In this document: in pieces, positions 19,201 to 28,937 of the stretch
Position numbering within the stretch: the stretch's first letter is position 1
Layout of the letters: each line of letters opens with the position of its first letter
Source of the DNA: Nemertoderma westbladi
Lineage: Eukaryota; Xenacoelomorpha; Nemertodermatida; Nemertodermatidae
DNA length: 64,000 nt
Direction: 5' to 3'
Assembly (NCBI GenBank): GCA_032718475.1
Contig: JAUCBJ010006937.1
Location: 124,001 to 188,000, forward strand
Translations under genes and position numbers: made by a program
The notes under the pieces: generated by a model
What the model saw: the letters and a program-made list of their open reading frames with translations, nothing else
The model's database searches: none
What the model was told of the DNA's origin: nothing

Positions 19201-20821
19201 GATTGAATGGGACATAGAATCAGACGAATTCATCTTCAAATATAAACCCCTACCCAAGCCTATGACAAAAAGGGGATGTTTGTCGATAAAAAGCACCATC
19301 TTCGACCCACTAAATTTCATATCTCCAGTAACCTTGGCCGGAATGAACCTGATTAAGGAAATGTGGATAGAAGGACTGGGATGGGACGAAGAGCTCCCCC
19401 CACACCTCAGCGTCAAATGGAGAAAATGGACGGAGCAGCTCGAACACCTACATCTTATGCGGATACCTAGACCGTTCTTCCTCGATAAACTACCCACCGA
19501 TATCTTCCAGCTCCATACCTTCTCGGATGCTTCGAATACCGGAATTGGCGTAGTCACCTTCTTACGAAGACTCAGCAACGATGGAAACGGCGATACGAGC
19601 TTCTTATTTTCTAAAGCCAAGACAGTATCCGGGGAATTCGTAGCAACGATTCCAAGACTCGAGCCACAGGCTGCAGTTTGGGCAGTAAGACAGAATCGCA
19701 TGGTCATGCAGAACCTACGGATCCCCATTGAGTCTCAACACTTCTGGGTTGATTCGAGTATAGTTCTCTATTATCTCCACTCTCCATCACGGCTTCACAC
19801 TACATTTGTAGCGAACCGAGCCACAGAGATAAAACAGTGTACCGGCCGAGAACAGTGGCACCATGTAAACGGGAAAGAAAACCCAGCGGACTTATCAAGC
19901 CGAGGCGCCACCCCAAAACAACTCGGTAAAAGTAAACTCTGGCTTACAGGCCCGGAATTCCTACTACAGCCACAATTAACATGGAGTACCCGATTCGACC
20001 CCGAACTCGATAGCGGAAAATACTCCGAGGACGATAAAGAGATCCGTAAAATCCATAGAAGCAACGCAGTGGAAATTTATAGCTGTCTGACTGAGCCTGC
20101 AAAGGACTCGGGCAGGCACTATAACGTTGCGACGATCATTCAACCAGCGGCGTCTTTACATCTGTTGATCGAGCGAACCTCATCAATGAGACGGCTCATC
20201 CACCACATTATAACCCTTCGCAACTTCCTACGGTGGAAAGACAACAAGCCGATAGTTCAACGGAGTATACAAGAACTCATTATCGCGGAGAAGTGTATCG
20301 TTGGATATGTTCAGAGAGAAAGTTTCCCCGATGAGTGGGAACAACTCAGTGCGGGCAAAACATTGAAACCGGACAGCCCAGTCTACCAACTGAGACCAAT
20401 GATGGGAGAGGACGGACTGATCCAACTGAATACCCGGATGGCAAACGCCCCGGTCGAATATGAGGTTAAATACCCAGCGCTTCTGCCCGGAACGTTGACA
20501 CTAGCTAAGCTATTAATTCTACAATGCCACGAGGACAATCACGCAGGACAGAACTGGATTATAGCTAATATAAGACAAAGATATTGGATCACCCACATCC
20601 AGCCACTGATCTGGAAAGTGTTGAAACGTTGCTTTACCTGCAGACGTTATCTAGCGCCACCAATCACCCAAAAGATGGCCGACTTACCAGCCACCCGTCT
20701 ACAAGCAGATTCCCCACCGTTCTACGTCACTGGAGTGGACTGTTTCGGCCCGTTTACGGTCATCGAACGACGATCCAACATCAAATGCTGGGGAGCCATC
20801 TTCACCTGCCTAAGCGCCTAA
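15926..20821 (+). CDS. gag-pol: BEL/Pao Gag-Pol (element II), 5' end chimeric, truncated in integrase
   Basis: One 1,631-codon frame. Its first 113 codons are an out-of-frame reading of the duplicated exonuclease segment, so the true retroelement part starts near 16265 (first ATG 16333). Capsid-like domain: MPKIEIRTFEGDPVDYLRF, then YLLQYLGDKPRR. Zinc knuckles include CFRCLGTGHYVRDC. Protease active site is AFLDNGSDGT (about residue 578). RT has YYLPTHYV, AFTCDIKAMFHQV and FYVDDG (about 1023-1028). RNase H has HTFSDASN, PRLEPQAA, WVDSSIV and NPADLSSRG. Integrase has the HHCC site and VDCFGP, then stops at TAA after TCLSA. Gag, protease and pol share one frame, unlike element I. The long Gag N-terminus found in element I is absent. 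Confidence 0.88.
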   Translation: MPKVIPVSFPGWRRLVVGDSEYQQSTDPLSDIGREGPQRCADSRRSPRNPSVENPGTSSPTSGGYYTLRSSGSYATNPLVRRANRMDPPPETVVRVEADGTQRRLSERRTTTPFTSTPQTRSHVIIKTPPIIDPSSMGVSANNYNPPSHSSSDDVSIIRALENRLAMPKIEIRTFEGDPVDYLRFKKRFFAQIGSTDIADAQKLVYLLQYLGDKPRRIIACFEGGSHEAYYDAWKTLDKRYGNTGTIINKTLERLIQDAGSLGDPQNIQEFSDSMKDAYYTLKPLNKEDQVNNILNLRQIARKFPVWLQSKWAYKCVDLRRRHPDRDPSFLEMSAFLDDISEAMNDSMFLKQSLAKLDGIESNSRSKITPPKPRFRPPPVSTMAITMAEDSDDEDYEEPTSAEEWACYLANWAPEREGITNSLLCLFCGEKHKVEFCRKFQFAELVPRLKAIMKHRGCFRCLGTGHYVRDCDQRSCCAVCNDQRYHTLLHIPANFDFTTLPFQIEAKRRGETNHVFKGTRTTQRRETNPFKISTDTPQVTNISATINLINRRYMVFAKVIPVRIQGVGKSLTTLAFLDNGSDGTIIDRDFLEQLGLEYEPCKRPIQTITDNREVESGEVQLQMEGVMKGYETVKLTIKNALVHTDLRVRFRQSAEYAPLIQLDRDDIDLRCPQLDVNRITLLIGLDTPALHIPTGDIARSIKQDDGFYAERTIMGWTLCGIKEETTDTYTYLPKCQIKENATSVGYCSATDIDEDLFLETEKTQQEMTKYFNLETQEFAEKDENPSEEDQYCMDVLDQATFKDGHWCSPMLWKDPNKPMANNASMALRRLKGILRRLNDQPEIKEKYNTVIQGYLDDGLAEMVPRNELQGGKRTYYLPTHYVVEARKGGKIRVVNDAAATYQGESLNSQLYTGPNIYSTLIGVLIRFRENRVAFTCDIKAMFHQVHTLPRDSDCLRILWTDKTLTQQEISQLTIKDVDIMRMVVRIFGAKDSPVACSDMLKRTATMCENELPPTIIETIRRCFYVDDGCAGADNVDEAYRLAMGMVEYLKKGGFPLVKFRSHDKTLMEKFPEDIRLENNKMYSEDVEHRVLGIEWDIESDEFIFKYKPLPKPMTKRGCLSIKSTIFDPLNFISPVTLAGMNLIKEMWIEGLGWDEELPPHLSVKWRKWTEQLEHLHLMRIPRPFFLDKLPTDIFQLHTFSDASNTGIGVVTFLRRLSNDGNGDTSFLFSKAKTVSGEFVATIPRLEPQAAVWAVRQNRMVMQNLRIPIESQHFWVDSSIVLYYLHSPSRLHTTFVANRATEIKQCTGREQWHHVNGKENPADLSSRGATPKQLGKSKLWLTGPEFLLQPQLTWSTRFDPELDSGKYSEDDKEIRKIHRSNAVEIYSCLTEPAKDSGRHYNVATIIQPAASLHLLIERTSSMRRLIHHIITLRNFLRWKDNKPIVQRSIQELIIAEKCIVGYVQRESFPDEWEQLSAGKTLKPDSPVYQLRPMMGEDGLIQLNTRMANAPVEYEVKYPALLPGTLTLAKLLILQCHEDNHAGQNWIIANIRQRYWITHIQPLIWKVLKRCFTCRRYLAPPITQKMADLPATRLQADSPPFYVTGVDCFGPFTVIERRSNIKCWGAIFTCLSA

Positions 20822-21705
20822 GGTCTAGGGCAATCTACCTAGACATTGTGGTGAACCTTACGCAACACGCATTCATCAACGCTCTGCGTCGGTTCGTGGC
20901 AAGCAATGGGACATGTCGTCACATGTATTCCGATAATGGCATGAACTTTGTGGGAGGAGAAAGAGAACTTAGAGAGGCGATCGAGGGATGGTTTACCGAT
21001 AACACCGCATCCCAAGTCTGGAAGGAACACCAGATACAGTGGCACTTCCAGACCCCCTTAGCACCCCATACGAGCGGGATATGGGAGAAACTGATCGACC
21101 TAGTGAAACGGTCAATGCGCGTCGCTCTAGGAGACACCCGGGTAACCCATGACACCCTCCGCACAACATTCTGCGAGATCACAGCTACCCTGAACAACCG
21201 GCCCATTGTCCCTATCCGCGACGACCCCACAGACCTGGAGCCCCTCACTCCTAACCACCTACTGGGGAGACCTAAAACTCAAGTTCTCCCGGAGACAATG
21301 TTTCCGGATCCCAACGATATTGCGAGACATACAAACTGGAAAAAGGCCCAAGCGTTGGCAGCACATTGGTGGAGAATCTGGGCCCAGGAGTACCTCATAA
21401 CCCTCCGGACCAGGAGGAAATGGAACAACACCTACCGGAACGTCGCAGTTGGCGACATGGTACTAGTAAAAGAAGATCTCAAAGACCACGTTCACTGGCC
21501 TGTGGCGCGGGTCGTGACCATACACCCAAGCAAAGACGGACTTGCGAGGACTGTGACGATACGAACGGCATCGGGCCACTACCAACGCCCTATCCAGAGG
21601 CTGTGCCTTCTTGAAGGCAATGATAGCGGTGACTCTACGAGAGGTGATAAGTTCCCTACTCAAGATCCTGCTGCAGACATCGGTGACAATGATAAATGCG
21701 TTTGA
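20822..21705 (+). pseudogene. Integrase C-terminal part of element II, out of frame with the rest
   Basis: The frame resumes with RAIYLDIV, then MYSDNGMNFVG (second catalytic Asp), IWEKLIDLVK (Glu), LNNRPIVP and a BEL-type C-terminal domain (GDMVLVKEDL, QRLCLLEG), ending at TGA 21703-21705. Comparison with element I suggests that eight extra bases, including a stop, separate the two halves around 20817-20828. All remaining residues look conserved, so the break is probably young. The element would need complementation to integrate. Confidence 0.85.
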
Positions 21706-22860
21706 ACCCTTCTTATCCTGTTGACAAACTCTTTTAAACTATGATTTATCGACGTTGAAATGGACCCCCCTTAAACCAACTGTAAACACGCAATGGTATT
21801 TGTGTTTACTCGTGTGTTATGTGGAGTCCAGCGTCACCCTGCAGATGTTTCGACTGACGCAGGGTCGTTTATGTATAGTTTACCCTGATTTTGGTCATCG
21901 GGACCAACGATATTGGATTATTGGAGATGGTAAAGATTTGAAGTGGAATTCATTGTATTCATCGCAGTATGTTATGTTGTCCGTTGCGTGCGCAGTTCGG
22001 GGTGTAGGCGGTGTAACTAGTCCAGCTGTAGATCCCGGATTGCCGCGCAACACCCCCTCTATCCCGTTATTCTGGTGGGTCCATGGTGCATCCACATGAC
22101 TTCGACGATAGAGGGTTTTATGTTTCTCAGTCGCGTTATTCTGGTGGGACCGTTGCGTGGATTTTGGGGCGTAGGCGGTGTAACTAGTCCAGCTGTAGAT
22201 CCCAGAATGTTGCGTAACCCCATCCCACATGACTTCGTCGACTGAGCTTTATGTTGTTGGGAGTGTTATTCTGGTGGGTCCCTGGTGCATCCACGTGACT
22301 TCACTTCCAGCGTCTTCATTGTCCGTTACGTGCGCAGTTTGGGGCGTAGGCGGTGTAACTAGCCCAGCTGTAGATCCCAGATTGCCACGTAACACCCCTT
22401 CCACGACAAAGATTAACCAAAGAAGATGATTGAATGTAGTTGGAAATGATGAAAAGGATCAGACAACTCTACTATAAACCTGAATGGTGACGCGTATGAT
22501 GATGAAAATGAAATGATGCGCACCCTGGTGCTGCGCTTATAACAAATGATGATAGCCGGGGGGCTATAACCCCAATGATGATGTGGAAATAAACAAAATG
22601 TGAAATAAATGGTGGAAATAAATGTGTTGAAATATGTGGAAATAAATGAAATGTGAAATAAATGGTGGAAATAAATGTGTTGAAATATGTGGAAATAAAT
22701 GAAATGTGATGAAATAATAATGAGAAATGGAAAAAGACAAAAAAAAGGTATAAAAAGTCTAAAGAAAAGAATTGGAAAAAAGAAAGGACAAAAAAAGTCA
22801 TAAAAAACTGGTTGGATATTAATGTATAGTTATAGTAACTGTAAATGCTGAATGTATTAG
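21706..22860 (+). repeat. Spacer between pol and third ORF of element II, with three diverged repeats
   Basis: No coding sequence is seen. Three units share the core GTAGGCGGTGTAACTAG followed by CCAGCTGTAGATCCC, with cores near 22000-22035, 22169-22203 and 22346-22378. Each core lies between the arms of a hairpin (21983-21990 with 22044-22051; 22152-22159 with 22211-22218; 22325-22332 with 22386-22393). From 22580 to 22715 a roughly 63-bp unit rich in GAAATAAATG is repeated about twice, giving many AATAAA hexamers. The last bases before the third-ORF leader are TATTAG, a possible splice acceptor. Confidence 0.7.
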
Positions 22861-24818
22861 CAATAAGATGATAGATGCCTATATAGCAATGTTATTTAAT
22901 AAACTGAACTGAATTATTCTGCAATCACTATAGTTTCAGACTTTCTGGACTTATAATTAACTGATCTAATTTGTAACGGATATAATCGTAAATATGGACC
23001 CAAATCGCCAAATTATCGGCGAATTACGTAACACGATAGATCTACTGGAATATTCGCAACCCGGATCCCCTGACTTTGATACAAATTGGAGCACCCTGCT
23101 AAATGAGAACGTGCGAGTCGTTAAATTCACCGGGCGAGAGGGACCGGATTCCAAGAATCTACGAGCCCTCCGGTTAGCCGATGCTAGTACGAGACTGAAA
23201 AGAACTCGGAACGCAAAGGCAACCGGAGGGGAGGATTCGTCGTTTTGGGAAATGTTCCGGCAAAGCGTCTACAGATCCCGATGTTTGATCTACGACAACG
23301 AGGGAAACGCGACGCCTACCTCGAAAGCGATTTCGTTGGCGAGATGTCAAAGTTTCGTCGACGACAAGAGTACGTACCTCGCCCACTGGGGAAACCTGTC
23401 GGAGTGTACGGCGACGCTTCGAGAGGAACGTATATCGACCATCCAGAATCGCGACGACTACCAAGAAAAGTACGGGGCGAAAGAATACGGTCGATCCTTG
23501 GTCGTCGTCCTCGGAACACTGGACGGTTTGGTATTGGTGTGTCGAATATTTACGACGCCCAGACAGGAAGTGCAGGCAGCCGGAGCGATCTGGTTGCTAC
23601 CTCCGGAAATCCAAAAGATCCTCTTCGACTTCGATGTCATTAAAATCGGGTCGGATATAAAGGCGGACGTCCGGAACGACTACGCGAACGCTCCCTCAGG
23701 AAGAAACCGACGGGACGACCTCAACGCCCTAAGCCATTGCGTCGACACTCAAACGCTACTAGCCTGGTTATGATTCTCCGAGTTCATGCGAGGATTCCGG
23801 GAGGTAAGACCGACGAAATCCGGGATCGGCTACCTCGCTGTGCTAAACGGCGGCATCGACTTCAAACCCCAGAAATTCTGGGACTATAATAAAATATATG
23901 GTGGATACCCGGGATTAGAAATAAAGAGCGAGCGAGGGGGTCGATGGAAGGATGTTGACCGGAAGTGGATGATACACCAAAGGTGGGAGAATCCCGATCG
24001 ACGGAACTACGTCTACGTCGTTATGGAGTGCTACACCGTCGCTAAGTTTATCTGTAAAACTCTCGATAACCTCATTACGGCGGTTCCTCTTTCCTTCGTC
24101 GACTACGACTGGAACGAGGTTATAAACCACGCATTCAAAGCGGTCGAGAACATCACACCGGGAGAGACTAAACGAAAACGCTCGCCGTTATCGATTCCTG
24201 GGACGAGAGCGGACCTTACGACATCCCCACGATTACGGATCTTCTCGGTGCGGAGGAGCCTCTGATCTCTTCGGAAGGGGAAGAAATATGGCTAAACGAG
24301 GGCGTTCTTCTCTCCACCCCGAAGCGACAACTCGAGCCAGAGGCCGCTTACCAACCGGCCGCCAAACGGGTTGCCTCCACCGAACCTACGACGGAAGCGG
24401 GCGTTTCCTCACCACTCGGCTTCGGTAGCCCTGCGAGGGAGTTGGTTACTACCTTCGCGTTAAATGACTTCGGCGATACGTGCCAAAGGTTATCCCCGTA
24501 TCCTTTCCCGGGTGGCGAAGACTGGTCGTCGGAGATTCCGAGTACCAGCAATCAACTGACCCGCTCAGCGATATTGGTCGAGAAGGGCCCCAGCGCTGCG
24601 CCGACTCCCGACGATCTCCTCGGAATCCCTCCGTCGAAAACCCCGGCACCTCTTCGCCGACCAGCGGTGGCTACTACACCCTCCGTTCCTCAGGATCCTA
24701 TGCGACTAACCCGTTGGTACGCCGAGCAAACCGAATGGATCCACCGCCAGAAACGGTCGTCCGAGTTGAGGCCGACGGGACACAAAGAAGGTTATCGGAG
24801 CGAAGAACTACTACACCA
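22861..24818 (+). repeat. Downstream copy of the 1.96-kb direct repeat (partner at 14309-16264)
   Basis: It contains the 133-bp leader and most of the third ORF of element II. It starts immediately after TATTAG and diverges from its partner after ACACCA at 24818. Near-identity to the partner implies a very recent duplication. Confidence 0.92.
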
Positions 24819-25599
24819 AAGCCCAGCCTTCCGCGGGCTACCGACCACCGCGAATATCCAGAAGAGCGACCGACGACTCGAGTATCACCTCGGCGTCCCG
24901 ATTCCGATATTTCCCGGTCGAGAGATGCAGTTGGAGGTGTGCGGCGACTGTGGTTCGGAACAGTGCCCACGCGGTAGAAGGAATCGGGTTACCGATTCAT
25001 GCCTCCAGCTCCTCGGGATACTCTATTGCCCATACTGCGTGACATCGGGCCACGACGTTTCCGTCTGTCCGATCCTATATAACCTCTGCACCACGTGCGG
25101 TTTCCGTGGACATTCCTCTAGCCCCCGCTGCTATATCAAATGTCCTACCAAAGACGTTACCGCTATGGGAAATATGGTCATGTTTGAAACATACGCAAAC
25201 AGCCACATAAAGACCAAGGTTCGGAGAAACGCTCGGAATATCGCGCAGGAGATGGCGTGCGGGTACTTCTCCTTCCCGGAACGCCTCCACACGTCGGCCA
25301 CGCTGCCTTTCCATTACGTGGATTTGTTGCTGAGCGCTGGATTATTCGGCCCATTCGAAGTCATTAGACTCTTATACTCGTATAAAGAGGAGTTCGGCGA
25401 CGGAGAGTGGTTCCTCGAGGCTCGCAACTCCGAGTTGGAACGACGAACCGATATGCTCCCGATGCCATCGAAAGGAAGAGCCGCCAGGAGACAAGCCGAA
25501 GCGTTGCTCACAATGGATGTTGACGCTCCTCTACCAGCTATTGCGATCGACGAGAGCCGACGGGCGAAGAGGCGAAAGGCGTATCAGAGAAAGAAATAG
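22994..25599 (+). pseudogene. DEDD exonuclease-like third ORF of element II, with zinc knuckles; one stop and one frame change
   Basis: The ATG has A at -3 and G at +4. Frame 1 (22994-23773) gives LIYDNEG (D101, E103), LDGLVLVCRI, VIKIGSDIKAD (D225) and HCVDT (D251), then TGA. The same frame continues after the stop (RPTKSGIGYLA, then YVYVVMECYTV with a Glu aligning with E670 of element I) to about 24180. From there a -1 frame runs to 25599, with Pro/Ser-rich sequence, CPYCVTSGHDVSVC (exact CX2CX4HX4C) and CTTCGFRGHSSSPRC. The C-terminus is basic (RRAKRRKAYQRKK, NLS-like). The product of the first stop alone lacks the last catalytic motif and the knuckles. Recoding or decay are both possible. 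Nuclease function is inferred. Confidence 0.7.
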
Positions 25600-27290
25600 T
25601 GGAACGGGATATTCCAGGAACATTTATCGAACATTTATTTTTATACATATATATATAAACTCTAGGCCAAATTAATTAAAACTATGCAATATTAAATTTG
25701 GGTTTTTTATATTGGGAATGACCTACGCAAACTCAATCTACCGACAGACTTCACGAAGTTCATTGGGGGGGACTGTTCGCGGTATTTCAACTTTCCATAA
25801 CGCGAGTTGAATATTTTTTGTACTAATTTAAAATGATTATTCCGATATTACTACTGGGTGCGGGACCATGGGTTTTGGGCACATTCTATAAACTGGGGGC
25901 GAGTTATGGGCGAACTTTGGGGCGACTTACAGGGTACGGGACTAATTTCATGTTTATAAGGGCCAGGGGGGGATGGAAAATTCAAGCAGAATTCAGGTTG
26001 GCCTGATTACTATTAGGCCCTGGCCAACTTCCTGCTGCCTGTAGAGGTGGATTTGGTAACGCGCCAGGCCTAAAGGACAAGGACTGCCCTTAGCGGTCCC
26101 TGGCCAACAGCAGTTATTACGAGACTGAAAAGAACTCGGAACGCTGACTGCTTGTGTCAGGGATTTGCGACGGGAAACGACACGACAGACCCCTAGCTAA
26201 GCCGTACTGGTTCTCGATGATCGTTCCCTTCGGGGTTCGTGAGGGGTGGGACGGACACGCGAAAGGGTCTACCGACTTATGGAGGAAGGGTTTGACGAGG
26301 ACTGCCCTTAGCGGTCTCTGGTCAACAGCAGTTATTACGAGACTGAAAAGAACTCGGAACGCTGACTGCTTGTACCAGGGATTTGCGACAGGACCGACGA
26401 CAGACCCCTTAGCCAAGCCGTACTGGTTCTCGATGATCGTTCCCTTCGGGGTTCGTGAGGGGTGGGACGGACACGCGACGGGGTCGAAAGACAAAGGACT
26501 AGACTCTACTGGCCTACCGACTGTTCGGAGCAGTTTCTCGGCTGCCGAAGCGACTACGAGCCTGAAAGGGACTCGGAAAGCCTAGGTGGTTGGGTTTCTG
26601 CGATGAACCGACGGACCCCTAGCCAAGCCGTACTGGTTCTCGATGATCGAACCCTTCGGGGTTCGTGAGGGGTGGGACGGACACGCGAACGGGTCCACCG
26701 ACACGACAGACTCCTAGCCAAGCCGTACTGGTTCTCGATGACCGATCCCTTCGGGGTTCGAGAGGGGTGGTACGGATACGCGACAGAGTCTACCGACTGG
26801 ACCGACCCTTAGCCAAGCCGTGCTGGTTCTCGATGATCGTTCCCTTCGGGGTTCGGGAGGGGTGGAACGGACACGCGACAGGGTCGACCGACACCGACAC
26901 TACGGCATCAAGACTAGGACCGAGGGAAATTCTGGGGAACATTAGTTAGGCTAAAATCTGAGCGAACAGTGGGTAATTAAATAATATACTGTAGGGATTT
27001 ATATTGTTGTGTATAATTATTGTGAATATTTGGTGTATATTGATTTGGGGAAGCCCAAAATTATTCTCAATCAGGTTCAACAGAGTTCAGTTACATTAAA
27101 GAGTATATCCAACTAATGCAGCTTTTTCTCAACCGCAACCTGCATCTCAGAAATCATTCCTTCTCCACAATCAATATCCGGTGACTGGCCGGGGCTCGGT
27201 GGTCTGTAAAGTCACGTCTCCAGCATCGGCGTTTTTCCCCCCTGGTGTTGGGATAACGGCAACAATATTTATAGTTATATTTTGTTAGTG
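25600..27290. other. Noncoding region after element II, including a tandem array
   Basis: No gene is seen. It begins AT-rich with TATATATATA near 25648 and should contain the 3' LTR of element II, though no LTR ends were identified. The GC-rich array at 26112-26900 is described separately. Sequence between 26900 and 27290 is unremarkable. Confidence 0.5.
26112..26900. repeat. Complex tandem repeat: 219-bp units with a 70-bp sub-repeat
   Basis: The higher-order unit repeats at 218-219 bp (start points near 26118, 26336, 26555). A sub-repeat beginning TAGCCAAGCCGTACTGG occurs five times, near 26194, 26410, 26620, 26714 and 26810. Each sub-repeat contains CCCTTCGGGG, a stable tetraloop hairpin. 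Each 219-bp unit starts with a 27-bp word found also inside the exonuclease-like ORF (23188-23214). The array is GC-rich compared with its surroundings. Reading frames within it are repeat artefacts. Confidence 0.85.
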
Positions 27291-27299
27291 TCTCTCTAG

Positions 27300-28115
27300 T
27301 AAGATAGATAGATAGATAGATTTATTTATACATTATGTAAAAACAATAACAAATACACCAAACAATGTACCTGTATAAAGGTATTGTCCAACATAACATA
27401 TAGGATTACCCCTAAAGCTTTGCAGCTTATTTCCAAGGGGGTCCTTTATGTTACTTGGTTACAGATACAATATTACACTACGCTAACCTAAAACCAATAT
27501 AAAACGTAATTACACTATGTACATGTACAACTTTACCGAGAGCGTGACAATGTCCGACTCAACGATAAAGATGTAATGTACAGAACAATTTATTATAAAA
27601 CGTAATTACAGTATAAATAGTAAATAATTAATAAACTAATAACTTACTGTAGGACTATTGTACCTATTTTTACATTGCACACGGAGATGAGATTTAACTG
27701 CAGATTTAAAAGAATGTTGATTATTTAGGTTTTTAATTTCATTAGGCAGAGCGTTCCAATTTTTTATGCCGTTAAAAAAGAAAGTATCAGATTCAAAGGA
27801 TTTACAATTCGGGAGGTAGAAGTTTGAAGCACTAGCTCTGGTACTGTAAGAGTGTGTATCGCGTACTCTGTTGAATTTTTGTTTTAGGTAATTGGGACAT
27901 TTACCATTATACACTTTATGCACATGGTTAAGGCGTAGCTGCTTAACTCTACTATCTAAGTTAAGTAGTCCAGATTCAGAAAAGTCATCTGGAGTTAGGT
28001 GGTGCCTAGGTTTGTAGTCTTTAATAAATCGTACTACTTTATTCTGAGCTACTTGTAATTTACATTTAAGCTGTTTGGTTAAGCCTTCATACCAAGAAGA
28101 GCACGCATAGTCCAT
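27300..28115 (-). mobile_element. 3' end of a non-LTR (LINE) retrotransposon
   Basis: The minus-strand frame 28115-27636 (159 codons) encodes a typical C-terminus of a CR1/L2/Jockey-like reverse transcriptase: AQNKVVRFI, LNHVHKVYNG..PNYL, FNGIKNWNALPNEIKN and FKSAVKSHL. The 3' UTR ends in a short (TAGA)n repeat at 27303-27322, the simple-repeat tail common in these clades. The rest of the polymerase and the endonuclease are absent, so this is a 5'-truncated insertion. The clade cannot be fixed from this fragment. Confidence 0.8.
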
Positions 28116-28937
28116 GTGACACTGTATTAAAGAAGAGAAGTAAAGAAGAGAAACTAAAGAAGGGTAAACTGTGCATAAAAGTATCAGACAATTTTATGTT
28201 CCATCAAATGTAAAATTAAATGACTTTCCGAAAAGAGATTAAGCATTTTTTACATAAAACTTTCCACAAAGCTGGTAATGAAATAAAATATAACAAAATG
28301 GTAAAAAAATAAAATCTTATTACGATTCATTCTATAGTTTGTGTCATTCTGGTTTTGCATTCATCTTTATAATTTCAAATCCCTTTGCCATGTTGAATGT
28401 ATGTTAATGCAATATACTATGGAACTAATTTAACATTGTATCTAAATAACGCTTTGATGGAATTATTATTGTGTTGCAATACGCAGTGATACTCTCGACG
28501 AATAGATCAATAATGATGATATTCTTGACGTAGTTGCATTGCCATCTATGCAAATTCCTCATTTGCATAGATCAATGATAAAATTCTTATGACATCTGTT
28601 ATGCGTTTTTTCTAACAGCATGACACCTTATCATAACTCATATTTTCCTCCTGTACTGGTATACTCAATTACCATATCCTCATCGATTTGTTAATTGCAT
28701 CAACATCATTGTTCTATGGCAAGGAATTGTAGTATGATGAAGCCTTACCACTATAGCTGGGCGTATTGTAACGTTGGAAGAAATGAATGGATGCAACTCT
28801 GTGATATATAACGATCATAAAAATAAATCATTAACTTCATTACAATCTAAATGCATTCAACGTTTATTTCTATTCGTAGAGAAACTATTATCCAAGTCAA
28901 TTAACTCGTAGAATATTTAGGTTTCAGTGAGTGTACA
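28116..28937. other. Intergenic region upstream of the crystallin-like gene
   Basis: AT-rich with no ORF. It should contain the promoter of the gene starting at 28938. A TATATAA is present near 28805 but lies about 130 bp from the ATG and cannot be confirmed as a TATA box. Confidence 0.4.

Larger units (their letters stand above)
16265..25599 (+). mobile_element. Element II: BEL/Pao retrotransposon with third ORF
   Basis: It comprises gag-pol (16265-21705), the repeat-bearing spacer and the exonuclease-like ORF (22994-25599), all in plus orientation. The 5' LTR and Gag N-terminus are missing, replaced by the duplicated exonuclease segment. A 3' LTR should lie beyond 25600 but no boundary was recognised. 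Elements I and II differ strongly in sequence, so they are different families and not copies of one another. Confidence 0.8.

Noticed and set aside
23771-23773. TGA as selenocysteine codon
   Set aside because: No selenocysteine insertion element was recognised, and the aligned position in element I is an ordinary non-Cys residue.
14309-24818. The 1.96-kb direct repeats as LTRs of element II
   Set aside because: They encode an ORF that continues beyond the repeat, do not start TG or end at a shared boundary with a primer-binding site, and have no matching target duplication.
26112-26900. CRISPR-like repeat array
   Set aside because: The context is a eukaryotic genome, units are variable in length and nested (70 and 219 bp), and there are no unique equal-length spacers or cas genes.
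26154-26949. Frames across the satellite array
   Set aside because: Open only because a repeat unit without stops is iterated; no family resemblance apart from the shared 27-bp word.
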